Part shown: positions 1 through 8,681 of the stretch, one piece after another
How positions within the stretch are numbered: the stretch's first letter is position 1
Layout: each line of letters begins with the position of its first letter
Assembly: GCA_902705825.1 (NCBI GenBank)
Contig: CACSIL010000050.1
Coordinates: forward strand, 250,203 to 282,241
Origin: Halioglobus japonicus
GTDB lineage: Bacteria; Pseudomonadota; Gammaproteobacteria; Pseudomonadales; Halieaceae
Reading direction: 5' to 3'
Length of the DNA: 32,039 nt
Made by a program: the position numbers and the translations under genes
The notes under the pieces: model-generated
The model's input: only the letters and a program-made list of their open reading frames with translations
Databases searched by the model: none
What the model was told of the DNA's origin: nothing

Positions 1-104
1 ACAGCGCTGAGTGCGTTTTTGCGCGCTGGCGTATTCAGGGTCAGTGTTACGATGCCCGCTTCGTCCTTCGAATAAATGATATCCCTGAAATCTTTAGGTT
101 CCAT
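1..104 (-). CDS. Enoyl-CoA hydratase/isomerase (crotonase family), N-terminal fragment
   Basis: Only the first 34 codons are inside the window; the gene runs off the left edge. The peptide begins MEPKDFRDIIYSKDEAG and continues IVTLTLNTPARKNALSA. That is the usual crotonase opening: a beta strand, then an N-x-P-x-x-x-N-A-L-S turn that starts the CoA-binding region. Family members hydrate or isomerise acyl-CoA thioesters in fatty-acid or related catabolism, but this fragment cannot say which. The ATG is preceded on its own strand by GGAG about 12 nt upstream. The gene diverges from feoAB. The family call is fairly safe; the substrate is unknown. Confidence 0.72.
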   Translation of the reverse strand, partial: MEPKDFRDIIYSKDEAGIVTLTLNTPARKNALSA

Positions 105-427
105 ATTGTTCTTTGCGCTCCGGATAGAGAAAATGTTGTTGCAAGATCACCTCTGGATCATACGGCAAAGCGTGAGGCATCACTGCAATATCAACTGAGC
201 CTCTGCGCCGTCCGGGAGGTGTCCTGACGATGTACAGGGGACGCATTCTGTAGCTCTTCTCAGTGATTGGCAACTCGCCCGCTTGTGCTGTGGGGTGTCG
301 GGGCCCGATTTATTGCGGGAGGGTGTGCTGATTGTGTGGGGCAGGCAGGATTTATTTTGCTCACAGTAATGAAAATAGTTCTCATTTAAATTATCATCAC
401 TTTTTATGTTGGAATAGTTGCCACGCC
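105..427. other. Divergent intergenic region between the crotonase gene and feoA
   Basis: A spacer of 323 nt separating two divergent genes. Its only recognisable content is the Fur-box-like site at 370-384 and the AT-rich sequence around it (about 350-410), which presumably holds the feoAB promoter. An open frame in phase with feoA starts at 332, but it passes straight through the Fur site and its translation is unlike FeoA, so I treat it as non-coding. Confidence 0.6.
370..384. promoter_or_regulatory. Fur box upstream of feoAB
   Basis: The sequence TGAAAATAGTTCTCA matches the 7-1-7 Fur inverted repeat TGATAATnATTATCA at 12 of 14 specified positions. It lies in an AT-rich stretch 43 nt before the feoA ATG. 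Fur with Fe(II) represses ferrous-iron uptake operons in gammaproteobacteria, so a Fur site here fits the operon's role. Placement is read from the sequence; binding is inferred. Confidence 0.75.
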
Positions 428-676
428 ATGAGTATTAACCTCTGGTCGCTGAAATCCGGCGATCGCTGCGAAATTTTGGGTTATGACGCCACCCTCGACG
501 AGAAGTACCGCATCCGCTTGTTGGAGTTTGGCTTTCACCCTGGAGAATCGGTGTCGTGTCTGCAGTCGCTCGCATTCGGCGCGCCCAAGGTCTATCGCGT
601 CAGCAATACGGTTTTTTCACTGGATGACGAAGTGGCATCCCATGTTCTGGTCAGGATAACCAACGCCCATGAGTAA
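428..676 (+). CDS. feoA: Ferrous iron transport protein A (FeoA, SH3-like)
   Basis: A protein of 82 residues, the usual FeoA size. It carries the FeoA core: a start LWSLKSGDRCEILGY, a central RIRLLEFGFHPGESV (the conserved R-L-x-x-[LM]-G-[FM]-x-P-G motif), and a C-terminal strand ending VLVRI. FeoA is a small cytosolic SH3-like partner of the FeoB transporter. I chose the ATG at 428 because the in-frame upstream start at 332 lies before the Fur box and the added 32 residues do not resemble the family. The ribosome-binding site is weak. The last codons overlap the feoB start by 8 nt, which implies translational coupling. Expression is probably Fur-repressed. Confidence 0.9.
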   Translation: MSINLWSLKSGDRCEILGYDATLDEKYRIRLLEFGFHPGESVSCLQSLAFGAPKVYRVSNTVFSLDDEVASHVLVRITNAHE

Positions 677-2504
677 AGTGTTGTTGATAGGCAGTCCCAA
701 TTCCGGGAAGAGCCTGCTGTTCAATCGCCTGACGGGGTTGCATCACAAGGTCGCCAATTTCCCCGGCATTACTGTGGATGTCAGCACGGGACAACTACAA
801 CAGTTGCCCGGAATGGAGCTGATTGATTTCCCCGGCACCTATTCTCTGCAGGCGATCTCAGCGGATGAACGCGTTGCGGTGGATTACTTTGAACGCTCTC
901 TGGATGACCCTGAGGTCAGCCATGTGCTGTGCGTGGTCGATGCCACGCGGCTGGAGAAAAGCCTGTATTTCACACTGCAGGTGATACGCGAAAGCGCTCG
1001 TCACGGTAAGCCTGTCACCGTGCTGGCCAATATGATGGATGTTCTGGAGTCACACAAGTTGACCCTGGACATAGCGCAATTGGCCGATGCGCTGCAGGCA
1101 CCGGTCATTGGCGTTTCGGGTCGGTCAGGCAAGGGGCTACCAGAGGTTGTGGGCGCGCTGAAAGGCGAGAGGGTGCTGCCAGAGAGCTGGGTAGGCACAG
1201 ACTCGCTGGAGGCGACGGACGAGCAACTGCGTATTACTGCTCATAAGCTTGCGCAGCGTTTTGGAACACGAGGCGATGTGCTGATCAGGAACCAGACGCG
1301 TCTGGACGGCATTTTTCTCCATTCAATGCTCGGCGGCTTCGCGTTTTTCTTTATTATGTACCTGCTGTTCCAGTCTATTTTTACCTGGGCAGCGCCGCTG
1401 ATGGATGCGGTAGAGATGTCGCTTGGTGTGCTGGCAAACTGGGTCCTACCCTTGATCGGCAACCAGACAGCGAAAGATTTTACCGCTGACGCACTGTTCG
1501 GTGGTATCGGCGCCTTCCTCGTTTTTGTACCACAAATATTTATTCTGACGTTTGTCATCGGGTTGTTGGAAGACTCCGGGTATATGGCGCGCGCCGCGTT
1601 GATCTGCCACAAACCGCTGCGTTTTTTCGGCTTGACCGGTAAGAGTTTTATTCCCATGTTGTCGGGTGTGGCCTGCGCGATTCCCGCAATCTACGCCGCC
1701 CGTGCCATCGACTCCCCGCGCAAGCGCATACTGACCTACATGGCGATCCCCCTGATGCCCTGCTCTGCGCGCCTGCCGGTGTATACGCTGCTGATCGCGG
1801 CCTTTATTCCCGCCACAACCGGTCTGGGTGGGCTTGTGGGTTGGCAGGGACTGGCGATGTTTGCTATCTATTTCTTCGGCATGTTCTGTGGACTACTGGT
1901 CACGGCCCTGGTGTCGCGCACCAGCAAGGATCAGCACAACGATCTGCCGTTTGTGCTGGAGTTGCCGCCATACCGGCTGCCCAGCCTGAAGCCGCTGCTG
2001 CGCACCTGCTGGAACCGTTCCAAACACTTTGTTACCAAGGCCGGGAAAATTATTTTTGCTGTCACTGTCGGGGTCTGGGTGCTGGGCTACTTCCCCAATT
2101 ATGGTGCCGATCTGGGCACCTCCTGGCTGGGGTATCTGGGGCACCTGATCGAGCCCCTGTTTGCGCCGCTGGGCCTGGATTGGCGTTATGGTGTGGCGAT
2201 TCTCAGTTCCTTTTTGGCGCGCGAGGTTTTTGTTGGCACGCTGGGTACGATCTTTGGTATTGAGTCGGCCGAGGAGCACATGGAGCCACTGGTGCAGCAG
2301 ATTCAAAATAGCGATATGGCGCTGGGCTCGGGCATCGCGCTGTTGGTGTTCTTTGCCATTGCCCTGCAATGTGTATCGACGCTGGCTATCCTGTCAAAAG
2401 AGAGCGGCTCGACCTCGCTGGCGGTGAAAATGTTTGTGGGATACTTTCTCTTTGCCTACGCCGCCGCAGTGGCGGTGTATCAATTTACCGGGCTGTTTAC
2501 CTAG
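669..2504 (+). CDS. feoB: Ferrous iron transporter FeoB (G-protein-coupled permease)
   Basis: Inner-membrane Fe(II) permease with an N-terminal GTPase domain. Visible G motifs are G1 GSPNSGKS (residues 8-15), the switch I region FPGITVD (31-37), G3 DFPG (53-56), G4 NMMD (121-124) and a G5-like SGRSGKG near 150. Hydrophobic segments begin near residue 215. They include the FeoB 'gate' repeats, for example GLLEDSGYMARAA with a later counterpart around SSFLAREVFVGTLGT. At 611 residues it is shorter than the 773-residue E. coli protein; the spacer between G domain and membrane part and some loops are reduced, but all key motifs are present. It overlaps feoA, and no feoC follows. Low-iron induction through Fur is expected. 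Confidence 0.95.
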   Translation: MSKVLLIGSPNSGKSLLFNRLTGLHHKVANFPGITVDVSTGQLQQLPGMELIDFPGTYSLQAISADERVAVDYFERSLDDPEVSHVLCVVDATRLEKSLYFTLQVIRESARHGKPVTVLANMMDVLESHKLTLDIAQLADALQAPVIGVSGRSGKGLPEVVGALKGERVLPESWVGTDSLEATDEQLRITAHKLAQRFGTRGDVLIRNQTRLDGIFLHSMLGGFAFFFIMYLLFQSIFTWAAPLMDAVEMSLGVLANWVLPLIGNQTAKDFTADALFGGIGAFLVFVPQIFILTFVIGLLEDSGYMARAALICHKPLRFFGLTGKSFIPMLSGVACAIPAIYAARAIDSPRKRILTYMAIPLMPCSARLPVYTLLIAAFIPATTGLGGLVGWQGLAMFAIYFFGMFCGLLVTALVSRTSKDQHNDLPFVLELPPYRLPSLKPLLRTCWNRSKHFVTKAGKIIFAVTVGVWVLGYFPNYGADLGTSWLGYLGHLIEPLFAPLGLDWRYGVAILSSFLAREVFVGTLGTIFGIESAEEHMEPLVQQIQNSDMALGSGIALLVFFAIALQCVSTLAILSKESGSTSLAVKMFVGYFLFAYAAAVAVYQFTGLFT

Positions 2505-2582
2505 CGCACCGCAAGCGCTTGTGCCTTGAGTCGTAGGCGCTATCACTTGATAGCGGCCGTTGCGCTAGCTGCGCCGGGGTGG

Positions 2583-2927
2583 CTACTCTGGTCGCTCATG
2601 CTGAAACAGCCTGACTTGCGTCAACACCAGTTGCGCCAGCATGCCGACAAGCAGCGCGTGGTTTTCTTTGCGTATACCCTCCAGTCCGGCATTGATCTGG
2701 TGGTACAGGCTGTCGCGCTCCTCCTCGTTCAGGTGTGCGGGAAGGTCCACCGTAAAGCCGTAGCGCTCGGATTCGCTCAATTGTGCGTACATATCGGTGA
2801 GTTGATTGGCGGCGAAATCTACCAGCTGCTCATCTGCACCTTTGGCGGTAAGCAATACGCGTAACTGGCGATCCAGATAGGCCAGGCCCTGAGCCTGTTG
2901 TGAAGGAAACTCGAGGATATCTCCCAT
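2583..2927 (-). CDS. Conserved-looking hypothetical protein, 114 aa
   Basis: I do not recognise this family. The product (start MGDILEFPSQQAQGLAYLD) is soluble, acidic and probably all-helical, with no signal peptide, membrane segment or metal-binding cluster. A longer reading from 2975 is possible, but the ATG at 2927 gives a cleaner start. It lies 120 nt downstream of the yhbY-type gene on the same strand, so the two may be co-transcribed. The opposite strand also has an open frame (2526-2864), but its translation looks low-complexity and unlike a protein. Confidence is moderate that the minus-strand gene is real. Confidence 0.55.
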   Translation of the reverse strand: MGDILEFPSQQAQGLAYLDRQLRVLLTAKGADEQLVDFAANQLTDMYAQLSESERYGFTVDLPAHLNEEERDSLYHQINAGLEGIRKENHALLVGMLAQLVLTQVRLFQHERPE

Positions 2928-3047
2928 ACACCACTGTCCGAAACTAAAGTGGTTTATCATAGCGAATGTGCACACTCTGGGGAATGCGCCCCTGAGCTCG
3001 GTGTTCTGCGGCCTCCGAAGTATCCTCCACAGGCCGATGTGCGAGAC

Positions 3048-3359
3048 TTAAACCGGCTTTATGAGATTGGACAGACGTGGGTCGGGGGTGGGAGAGCGGC
3101 GCAACAGAAGAATGATGTTGCCGACACTTTGCACTAATTCAGCGTTGAACTGCTCGGTGATCTGCTTCGCCATATCTACCCGCGCTTCGCGCGCGCCCAC
3201 GGCCAGCTTCACTTTGATCAGCTCGTGGTCGGTCAGGGCTCTGTCCAGTTCGGCGATGACATTCTCGCTGAGACCCTTGCCTGCGATGGTGACGACGGGC
3301 TTCAGCTTGTGGCCAATTGCGCGCAGTTGTTTGATATCCTGATTTGCTTTCTTACTCAT
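3048..3359 (-). CDS. yhbY: YhbY/CRS1 family RNA-binding protein (50S assembly)
   Basis: A protein of 103 residues filled by a CRS1-YhbY (CRM) domain: LRAIGHKLKPVVTIAGKGLS, then a helix with ELDRALTDHELIKVKL, and a C-terminal strand VGNIILLLRR. E. coli YhbY associates with pre-50S particles and binds 23S rRNA precursors. The loop has GKGL where the family has a GxxG RNA-binding loop. The gene is divergent from rlmE, the same arrangement as in E. coli, which supports the call; the shared promoter region is only about 90 nt. The start at MSKKAN was preferred over an upstream in-frame ATG because of its spacing from a GGA ribosome-binding site and family length. Confidence 0.9.
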   Translation of the reverse strand: MSKKANQDIKQLRAIGHKLKPVVTIAGKGLSENVIAELDRALTDHELIKVKLAVGAREARVDMAKQITEQFNAELVQSVGNIILLLRRSPTPDPRLSNLIKPV

Positions 3360-3450
3360 TACGGTTCCAAGGTACAATGGCCGCCAGCGGCGGGCGAGCT
3401 ATTCTACACAAGCGCTCTCACGCACGAAACCGAAATTACAGTGACTTCCA

Positions 3451-4077
3451 ATGGCGAAAAAAAAATCCTCCAGTAAAGCGTGGTTAAAAGAGCATCGGGA
3501 TGACCCCTATGTGCAGCAGGCCCAGCGGGACGGCTATCGCTCGCGGGCGTGCTACAAGTTGCTCGAGCTGCAGGAGAAGGACAGGTTACTCCGTCGGGGC
3601 ATGACAGTGCTGGATCTCGGCAGTGCGCCAGGTGGCTGGTCGCAGGTGGCGTCAGGGCTGGTCGGTGAAAGCGGCAAGGTGATCGCCTCAGACATCCTGC
3701 CCATGGACCCTCTGGACGGTGTGAGCTTTATTCAGGGCGACTTTACCGAAGATGAGGCATTCACACAGATTATCGAGGCGCTTGCCGGGAAGCCGGCAGA
3801 TGTGGTGATTTCAGACATGGCACCTAACATGAGTGGCGTGTACGCGGTGGATCAGCCGCGCGCCATCTATCTGGTGGAACTGGCGCTGGATATGGCCCAG
3901 CAGGTGCTGGCTCCCGGTGGCACCTTTGTCGCCAAGGTGTTTCATGGCGAGGGTTTCGATCAGGTCTTCAAACAGGCCAAGGGTTCATTTGCGAAGGTTT
4001 TGACGCGAAAACCCAAGGCATCCCGACCGCGTTCCAGAGAGGTATACATGGTGGCAACCGGGTTTCAGGGCGAGTAG
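3451..4077 (+). CDS. rlmE: 23S rRNA (uridine-2'-O)-methyltransferase RlmE (RrmJ/FtsJ)
   Basis: SAM-dependent methyltransferase that makes Um2552 in the A-loop of 23S rRNA, a late step in 50S assembly. The 208-residue protein has the SAM-binding motif [12 protein letters not shown] (residues 54-65) and the K-D-K-E catalytic set at K36, D122 (SDMAPN), K162 (FVAKVF) and E197 (SREVYM). Each lies two residues before its E. coli counterpart (K38, D124, K164, E199). It has the lysine-rich N-terminus typical of the family. It is divergent from yhbY and upstream of ftsH, as in E. coli, but here a 320-nt gap with its own promoter separates it from ftsH. Confidence 0.97.
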   Translation: MAKKKSSSKAWLKEHRDDPYVQQAQRDGYRSRACYKLLELQEKDRLLRRGMTVLDLGSAPGGWSQVASGLVGESGKVIASDILPMDPLDGVSFIQGDFTEDEAFTQIIEALAGKPADVVISDMAPNMSGVYAVDQPRAIYLVELALDMAQQVLAPGGTFVAKVFHGEGFDQVFKQAKGSFAKVLTRKPKASRPRSREVYMVATGFQGE

Positions 4078-4168
4078 TGGTTGTTATTGGAAAGCCTGTC
4101 TTTTCGTGTAAGCCACAGCAGCCATCGCTGCGGCGGGATGTACCGCACACTTAGCTGTCACCAACTGG

Positions 4169-4196
4169 CTTGAAATATGGTGAGATTGCCCCAATT
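4169..4196 (+). promoter_or_regulatory. Sigma-32 (RpoH) heat-shock promoter for ftsH
   Basis: CTTGAA (4169-4174), a 14-nt spacer and CCCCAATT (4189-4196) match the sigma-32 consensus CTTGAA-N13-15-CCCCATnT with a single deviation. The site lies in the 320-nt gap between rlmE and ftsH and would give a 5' leader of about 190 nt. FtsH degrades sigma-32 in E. coli, and its operon is heat-inducible. The rest of the gap (4078-4397) shows GC-rich short inverted repeats around 4300-4355 but no gene. Confidence 0.72.
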
Positions 4197-4397
4197 GTAG
4201 TAAATTGGCAGGCATGGCGCGGGTAGATCGTGCCCTGTAGCTTCAAATTGCGCTTTTTATTCGCGCATCACCCATCAGAATTCAAGGGGATTGGGTGTAA
4301 AACCGGCGCCTGTTAGGCGGCCTCAACCTTCCCCGATTCCGCCCGAAGGCGGCGTCAGAACTCAGTCTGGCGTAATTTTTTCCGTGAGGAAACGGCA

Positions 4398-6326
4398 TTG
4401 AACACTATGGTTAAGAATTTATTGCTCTGGTTGGTGATAGCGGTCGTCCTGTTGTCTGTCTTCAACAACTTTAATATGAAGGGTGCCACCGAGCAGGTCG
4501 GCTACTCCGAGTTGATTACTGAAATTCAGAACGATCAGGTGAAAAAGGTCGTGGTGGACGGTTTGACCATCTCCGGCGAGCGCTACGACGGTACCCGCTT
4601 TGAAACCATTCGTCCCATGGTGGAAGATCCAAAGCTCATTGATGATCTGCTGGAGCATAAGGTTGAGGTAGAAGGTCGTAAACCCGAGCAACAGAGCGTG
4701 TGGACGCAGTTGCTGGTTGCCAGTTTCCCCATTCTTATTATTATCGCCGTATTTATGTTCTTCATGCGCCAGATGCAGGGCGGTGGTGGTGGCCGTGGCG
4801 GCCCCATGAGCTTTGGCAAAAGCAAAGCAAAACTATTGGGTGAGGATCAGATTACGACCACCTTCGCCGATGTTGCCGGTGTCGATGAAGCCAAACAGGA
4901 TGTGCAGGAGCTGGTGGAGTTCCTGCGCGATCCCAGTCGTTTCCAAAAGCTCGGTGGGCGTATCCCCCGTGGTGTGCTGATGGTAGGCCAGCCGGGTACC
5001 GGTAAAACGCTGCTGGCCAAGGCCATTGCCGGCGAGGCAAAAGTGCCATTTTTCTCCATCTCTGGTTCAGACTTTGTCGAAATGTTTGTCGGCGTGGGTG
5101 CCTCTCGCGTGCGCGACATGTTCGATCAGGCCAAAAAGCAGTCTCCTTGCATTATCTTTATTGATGAAATTGACGCCGTCGGGCGTCATCGTGGCGCGGG
5201 CCTCGGTGGTGGCCATGATGAGCGCGAGCAAACACTCAACCAGTTGCTGGTAGAGATGGATGGCTTTGAGGTTAATGACGGTGTGATCGTGATTGCCGCC
5301 ACCAACCGCCCAGACGTACTTGATCCCGCACTGTTGCGCCCGGGGCGCTTCGACCGCCAGGTGGTGGTGAGCCTGCCCGATATTCGCGGTCGGGAGCAAA
5401 TATTGAAAGTGCATATGCGCAAGGTGCCGCTGGCAGAGGATGTGGAGCCATCCAAGATCGCACGTGGCACACCGGGCTTTTCAGGCGCAGATCTTGCCAA
5501 CCTGGTTAACGAGGCCGCTCTGTTCGCTGCGCGCGGTAATGTCCGCACTGTCGGTATGAGTCAATTTGAACTGGCGAAAGACAAAATCATGATGGGCGCC
5601 GAGCGCAAATCAATGGTCATGTCCGAGAATGAAAAGCGCAATACGGCTTACCATGAAGCGGGTCACGCAATCGTCGGGCGTCTGGTGCCAGAGCACGATC
5701 CAGTTTACAAGGTGAGTATTATTCCACGCGGGCGTGCGCTGGGTGTGACTATGTTCCTGCCCGAGGAAGATCGCTACAGCCACAGCCGACGGTTTATTAT
5801 CAGCCAGATATGCAGCCTGTTCGGCGGGCGTATCGCAGAGGAAATGACGCTGGGCAAAGACGGTGTAACCACCGGTGCGTCGAATGATATTGAGCGCGCG
5901 ACGGATATCGCCCGCAAAATGGTCACCAAGTGGGGTCTGTCAGACAAGATGGGTCCGCTCATGTACGAAGAGGGCAGTGAAGAGGTGTTTTTGGGTCGCA
6001 GCGCGGGTCAACAGCATCTGGCCGTCTCCGGTGAGACAGCCAAGGATATCGATCACGAGGTGCGGCGTATCATTGATGAATGCTACGCCACGGCGCAAAA
6101 AATACTGGAAGAAAACGTGGAGAAACTGCACCTCATGTCAGAGGCGCTGATGCTCTACGAAACGATCGATGCCGATCAGATCGACGACATCATGGAGGGG
6201 CGTCCAGCTCGAGAGCCCAAGGACTGGGGTGATTCCGATAGCGATCAAACGCCCGGCGCCGATGTGGGTGCCACTTCCGAAGATGCCTCCGACAGACCGA
6301 TAGGTGGTCCCGCCGGAGAGCATTGA
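4398..6326 (+). CDS. ftsH: ATP-dependent zinc metalloprotease FtsH
   Basis: Membrane-anchored AAA+ protease that degrades misassembled membrane proteins and regulators such as sigma-32 and LpxC in E. coli. Two membrane helices (about 5-23 and 103-123) flank a periplasmic domain. A glycine-rich linker follows, then the AAA module: Walker A GQPGTGKT (197-204), Walker B IIFIDE (252-257) and the second region of homology around 301-320. The zinc site HEAGH is at 419-423. Walker A has Q where most family members have P, a tolerated position. I use the TTG at 4398, with GAGGA 7 nt upstream; the product begins [12 protein letters not shown] like other FtsH proteins. An ATG three codons later is the alternative. 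The length of 642 is normal. Confidence 0.97.
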   Translation: MNTMVKNLLLWLVIAVVLLSVFNNFNMKGATEQVGYSELITEIQNDQVKKVVVDGLTISGERYDGTRFETIRPMVEDPKLIDDLLEHKVEVEGRKPEQQSVWTQLLVASFPILIIIAVFMFFMRQMQGGGGGRGGPMSFGKSKAKLLGEDQITTTFADVAGVDEAKQDVQELVEFLRDPSRFQKLGGRIPRGVLMVGQPGTGKTLLAKAIAGEAKVPFFSISGSDFVEMFVGVGASRVRDMFDQAKKQSPCIIFIDEIDAVGRHRGAGLGGGHDEREQTLNQLLVEMDGFEVNDGVIVIAATNRPDVLDPALLRPGRFDRQVVVSLPDIRGREQILKVHMRKVPLAEDVEPSKIARGTPGFSGADLANLVNEAALFAARGNVRTVGMSQFELAKDKIMMGAERKSMVMSENEKRNTAYHEAGHAIVGRLVPEHDPVYKVSIIPRGRALGVTMFLPEEDRYSHSRRFIISQICSLFGGRIAEEMTLGKDGVTTGASNDIERATDIARKMVTKWGLSDKMGPLMYEEGSEEVFLGRSAGQQHLAVSGETAKDIDHEVRRIIDECYATAQKILEENVEKLHLMSEALMLYETIDADQIDDIMEGRPAREPKDWGDSDSDQTPGADVGATSEDASDRPIGGPAGEH

Positions 6327-6339
6327 TCCCGGCGGGTTA

Positions 6340-7218
6340 GTGTCAGCCCCTACGCCACAACACCGCCCGACTCTGGATTGCGCCGGGCGCTGCCTCGATT
6401 TGACGCGCCCGGTCGTCATGGGCGTTATCAATACCACACCAGATTCCTTCTCGGACGGCGGTACTTTGTACAGCCGTTCCCGACTCGATATTGATCGCGC
6501 GATGGTGCGTGCCCACGAAATGGTTGAGGCCGGTGCCGCTATTCTGGATATTGGCGGCGAATCCACCCGCCCCGGTGCGCAGCCGGTGACAACGGGCGAG
6601 GAAATGGACAGGGTACTGCCATTGGTTGAGCGCATTGCGGCAGAACTGGCGGTGGTCGTTTCAGTCGATACCAGTTCGCCGGATGTGATGTGCGCCGCGG
6701 CAGGCGCCGGCGCGGGTATGATCAATGATGTGCGCGCGCTAAGCCGCGCTGGAGCGTTAGAGGCGGCCGCGTCTAGTGGCTTGCCTATTTGCCTGATGCA
6801 TATGCAGGGCGAGCCCGACAATATGCAGCGGGCGCCACAATATGTCGATGTTGTGACACAGGTCAGAGAATTTCTATTGGACAGGGTGGCAGCGTGCGAG
6901 CGACTGGGTATAGTGCGGGAACGATTGCTGCTCGATCCCGGTTTCGGGTTTGGCAAGACCGTCAGCCACAATTTGCAGCTGCTACGAGACTTGCCGCAAC
7001 TGGCTGCTATGGGCTTCCCGTTGGTGGTTGGGCTGTCGCGTAAATCTATTATTGGCAAACTGCTGGGGCGTGATATCGGCGAGCGCCTGCCAGCGAGCCT
7101 GGCGCTAGCCGTTATGGCAGTAGAGCGCGGTGCGATGATAATACGAGCGCACGATGTTGCCGCCACTGCAGACGCTATTGCGATGTGGTCGGCGCTTCAA
7201 GAGCTGGGGGAGTTATGA
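6340..7218 (+). CDS. folP: Dihydropteroate synthase FolP
   Basis: Condenses para-aminobenzoate with dihydropterin pyrophosphate in folate synthesis; the target of sulfonamides. Signature segments are GVINTTPDSFSDGG (residues 28-41), GGESTRPGA, a SVDTS strand, INDVRALSR, CLMHMQG, LLLDPGFGFGK and GLSRKSIIG. The last includes the lysine and arginine that contact pterin and phosphate. The start is uncertain. GTG at 6340 gives 292 residues beginning MSAPTPQ, close to the family size. A GTG at 6304, inside the ftsH end, would add 12 residues. The stop overlaps the glmM start (ATGA), so translation is probably coupled. The ftsH-folP-glmM order is conserved in enterobacteria. Confidence 0.95.
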   Translation: MSAPTPQHRPTLDCAGRCLDLTRPVVMGVINTTPDSFSDGGTLYSRSRLDIDRAMVRAHEMVEAGAAILDIGGESTRPGAQPVTTGEEMDRVLPLVERIAAELAVVVSVDTSSPDVMCAAAGAGAGMINDVRALSRAGALEAAASSGLPICLMHMQGEPDNMQRAPQYVDVVTQVREFLLDRVAACERLGIVRERLLLDPGFGFGKTVSHNLQLLRDLPQLAAMGFPLVVGLSRKSIIGKLLGRDIGERLPASLALAVMAVERGAMIIRAHDVAATADAIAMWSALQELGEL

Positions 7219-8564
7219 CGAAACGTTATTTTGGGACGGACGGGATCCGCGGCAAAGTGGGTGAGTTCCCAATCACACCGGATTTTATGCTCAAGTTGGG
7301 CTGGGCCTGTGGCCGCGTCTTCACGCGGGAATTTAATCGCGAGGGCGGCTGCCTGGTCATTATCGGCAAGGATACACGTGTTTCGGGTTATATGTTTGAA
7401 TCGGCTCTGGAGGCAGGGTTGGTCGCTGCCGGTGTGAATGTGAAACTGTTGGGCCCCATGCCGACCCCCGCCGTTGCACTGATGACCCGCAAGCAGAACG
7501 CCGAGGCCGGTATTGTTATCAGCGCCTCACACAATCCCTTTTACGACAACGGTATTAAATTTTTTGGTGCCGATGGTTCAAAGCTGTCCGATGCGATCGA
7601 GCATGCCATTGAAGCTGAAATGGAGCTGGAATTGACGACGGTTCCCTCGCGACAGATCGGCAAGGTGGTGCGCGTCGAGGATGCCACCGGCCGCTATATC
7701 GAATTTTGCAAATCAACTGTCCCCGAAGGTTTTAGCCTGCGGGGCCTGCGCATTGCTGTGGATTGTGCTCACGGTGCCACCTATCACATCGCACCCGGCG
7801 TGTTGAGCGAGTTGGGTGCAGAAGTGATCACCATGGGCGCCGACCCGGACGGTTTCAATATAAATGAGGGCGTGGGCTCTACCGATATGGCCGCGCTGTC
7901 CAACCTGGTGCGCGAGCACAATGCCGATATCGGCATTGCTTACGACGGTGATGGCGATCGCGTACTGATGACGGACAACAAAGGCGAGGTACTCGACGGC
8001 GATGAACTGGTATACATCATTGCCATGCACCGTCTGGCCACGGGCCACAATGATGCCGGCGTAGTGGGCACCCAGATGTCCAACCTGGGGCTTGAAATAG
8101 CCCTTAAAAAAGCCGGCTTCAAGTTTGAGCGGGCACAGGTCGGAGATCGTTACGTAAAGGCTGCAATGGAAGCGAATGGCTGGAGCCTTGGTGGGGAATC
8201 TTCGGGCCATATTATTTGTTCCGATGTCACCACTACCGGCGATGGCATTGTCGCATCCCTGCAGGTGTTGATGGCCTTGCAGGCAGCACAGGGTGACCTG
8301 GCTGCACTGCGAGCCGGTATTACCATGTATCCACAGACCATGATCAACGTTGCAATCGGCGGTAAGGTCGATTTGACGCAATACCCGGCCCTGAGCACAG
8401 CGGTAGCTGCGATGGAGCAGCGACTGGGTGCGGAGGGCAGGGTTCTGCTGCGTCCTTCCGGTACCGAGCCCAAGGTGCGGGTTATGGTGGAGGGGCGCTG
8501 TGCCGATCAAGTGCCGCAGTTATGTGCTGAACTGGCCACCGAAGTCGAACGAATTCTTGCTTGA
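7215..8564 (+). CDS. glmM: Phosphoglucosamine mutase GlmM
   Basis: Interconverts glucosamine-6-phosphate and glucosamine-1-phosphate, feeding UDP-GlcNAc for peptidoglycan and LPS. The 449-residue protein opens KRYFGTDGIRG. The active phosphoserine is S105 within ISASHNPFYDNG, the metal loop is YDGDGDR, and the phosphate-binding C-terminal motif is RPSGTEPKVRVM. Substrate-specificity residues lie around GGESSGH. The ATG at 7215 has GGGGGAG just upstream and overlaps the folP stop. A reading from 7185 would add ten residues not found in the family. A terminator follows at 8631. Confidence 0.97.
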   Translation: MTKRYFGTDGIRGKVGEFPITPDFMLKLGWACGRVFTREFNREGGCLVIIGKDTRVSGYMFESALEAGLVAAGVNVKLLGPMPTPAVALMTRKQNAEAGIVISASHNPFYDNGIKFFGADGSKLSDAIEHAIEAEMELELTTVPSRQIGKVVRVEDATGRYIEFCKSTVPEGFSLRGLRIAVDCAHGATYHIAPGVLSELGAEVITMGADPDGFNINEGVGSTDMAALSNLVREHNADIGIAYDGDGDRVLMTDNKGEVLDGDELVYIIAMHRLATGHNDAGVVGTQMSNLGLEIALKKAGFKFERAQVGDRYVKAAMEANGWSLGGESSGHIICSDVTTTGDGIVASLQVLMALQAAQGDLAALRAGITMYPQTMINVAIGGKVDLTQYPALSTAVAAMEQRLGAEGRVLLRPSGTEPKVRVMVEGRCADQVPQLCAELATEVERILA

Positions 8565-8630
8565 AGCGACGCGACCTTTGGATCGCTGTGACTCAATTCC
8601 ATCGGGAACGTCCTTAACGTCCTTGTCACA

Positions 8631-8667
8631 GGCGGCTATCTTGGTTAAGATTGCCGCCGCTTTTTTC
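8631..8667 (+). terminator. Rho-independent terminator after glmM
   Basis: GGCGGC and TCTT (8631-8640) pair with AAGA and GCCGCC (8647-8658) around a GGTT loop, with a small internal mismatch. A run of six T follows. It lies 66 nt after the glmM stop and just before the tpiA ribosome-binding site, so it probably ends the ftsH-folP-glmM transcript or attenuates read-through into tpiA. Confidence 0.8.
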
Positions 8668-8681
8668 ACCCGGAGATCAAG

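Noticed and set aside
2526..2864. A plus-strand 112-codon frame opposite the small hypothetical gene
   Set aside because: It has no ribosome-binding site. The minus-strand reading is acidic, soluble and has a plausible start beside the yhbY gene, which favours that strand.
6138..7166. A 342-codon open frame on the minus strand opposite ftsH/folP
   Set aside because: Its translation is rich in Ser, Arg and Thr with no recognisable fold, and it sits over two confidently identified genes on the other strand.
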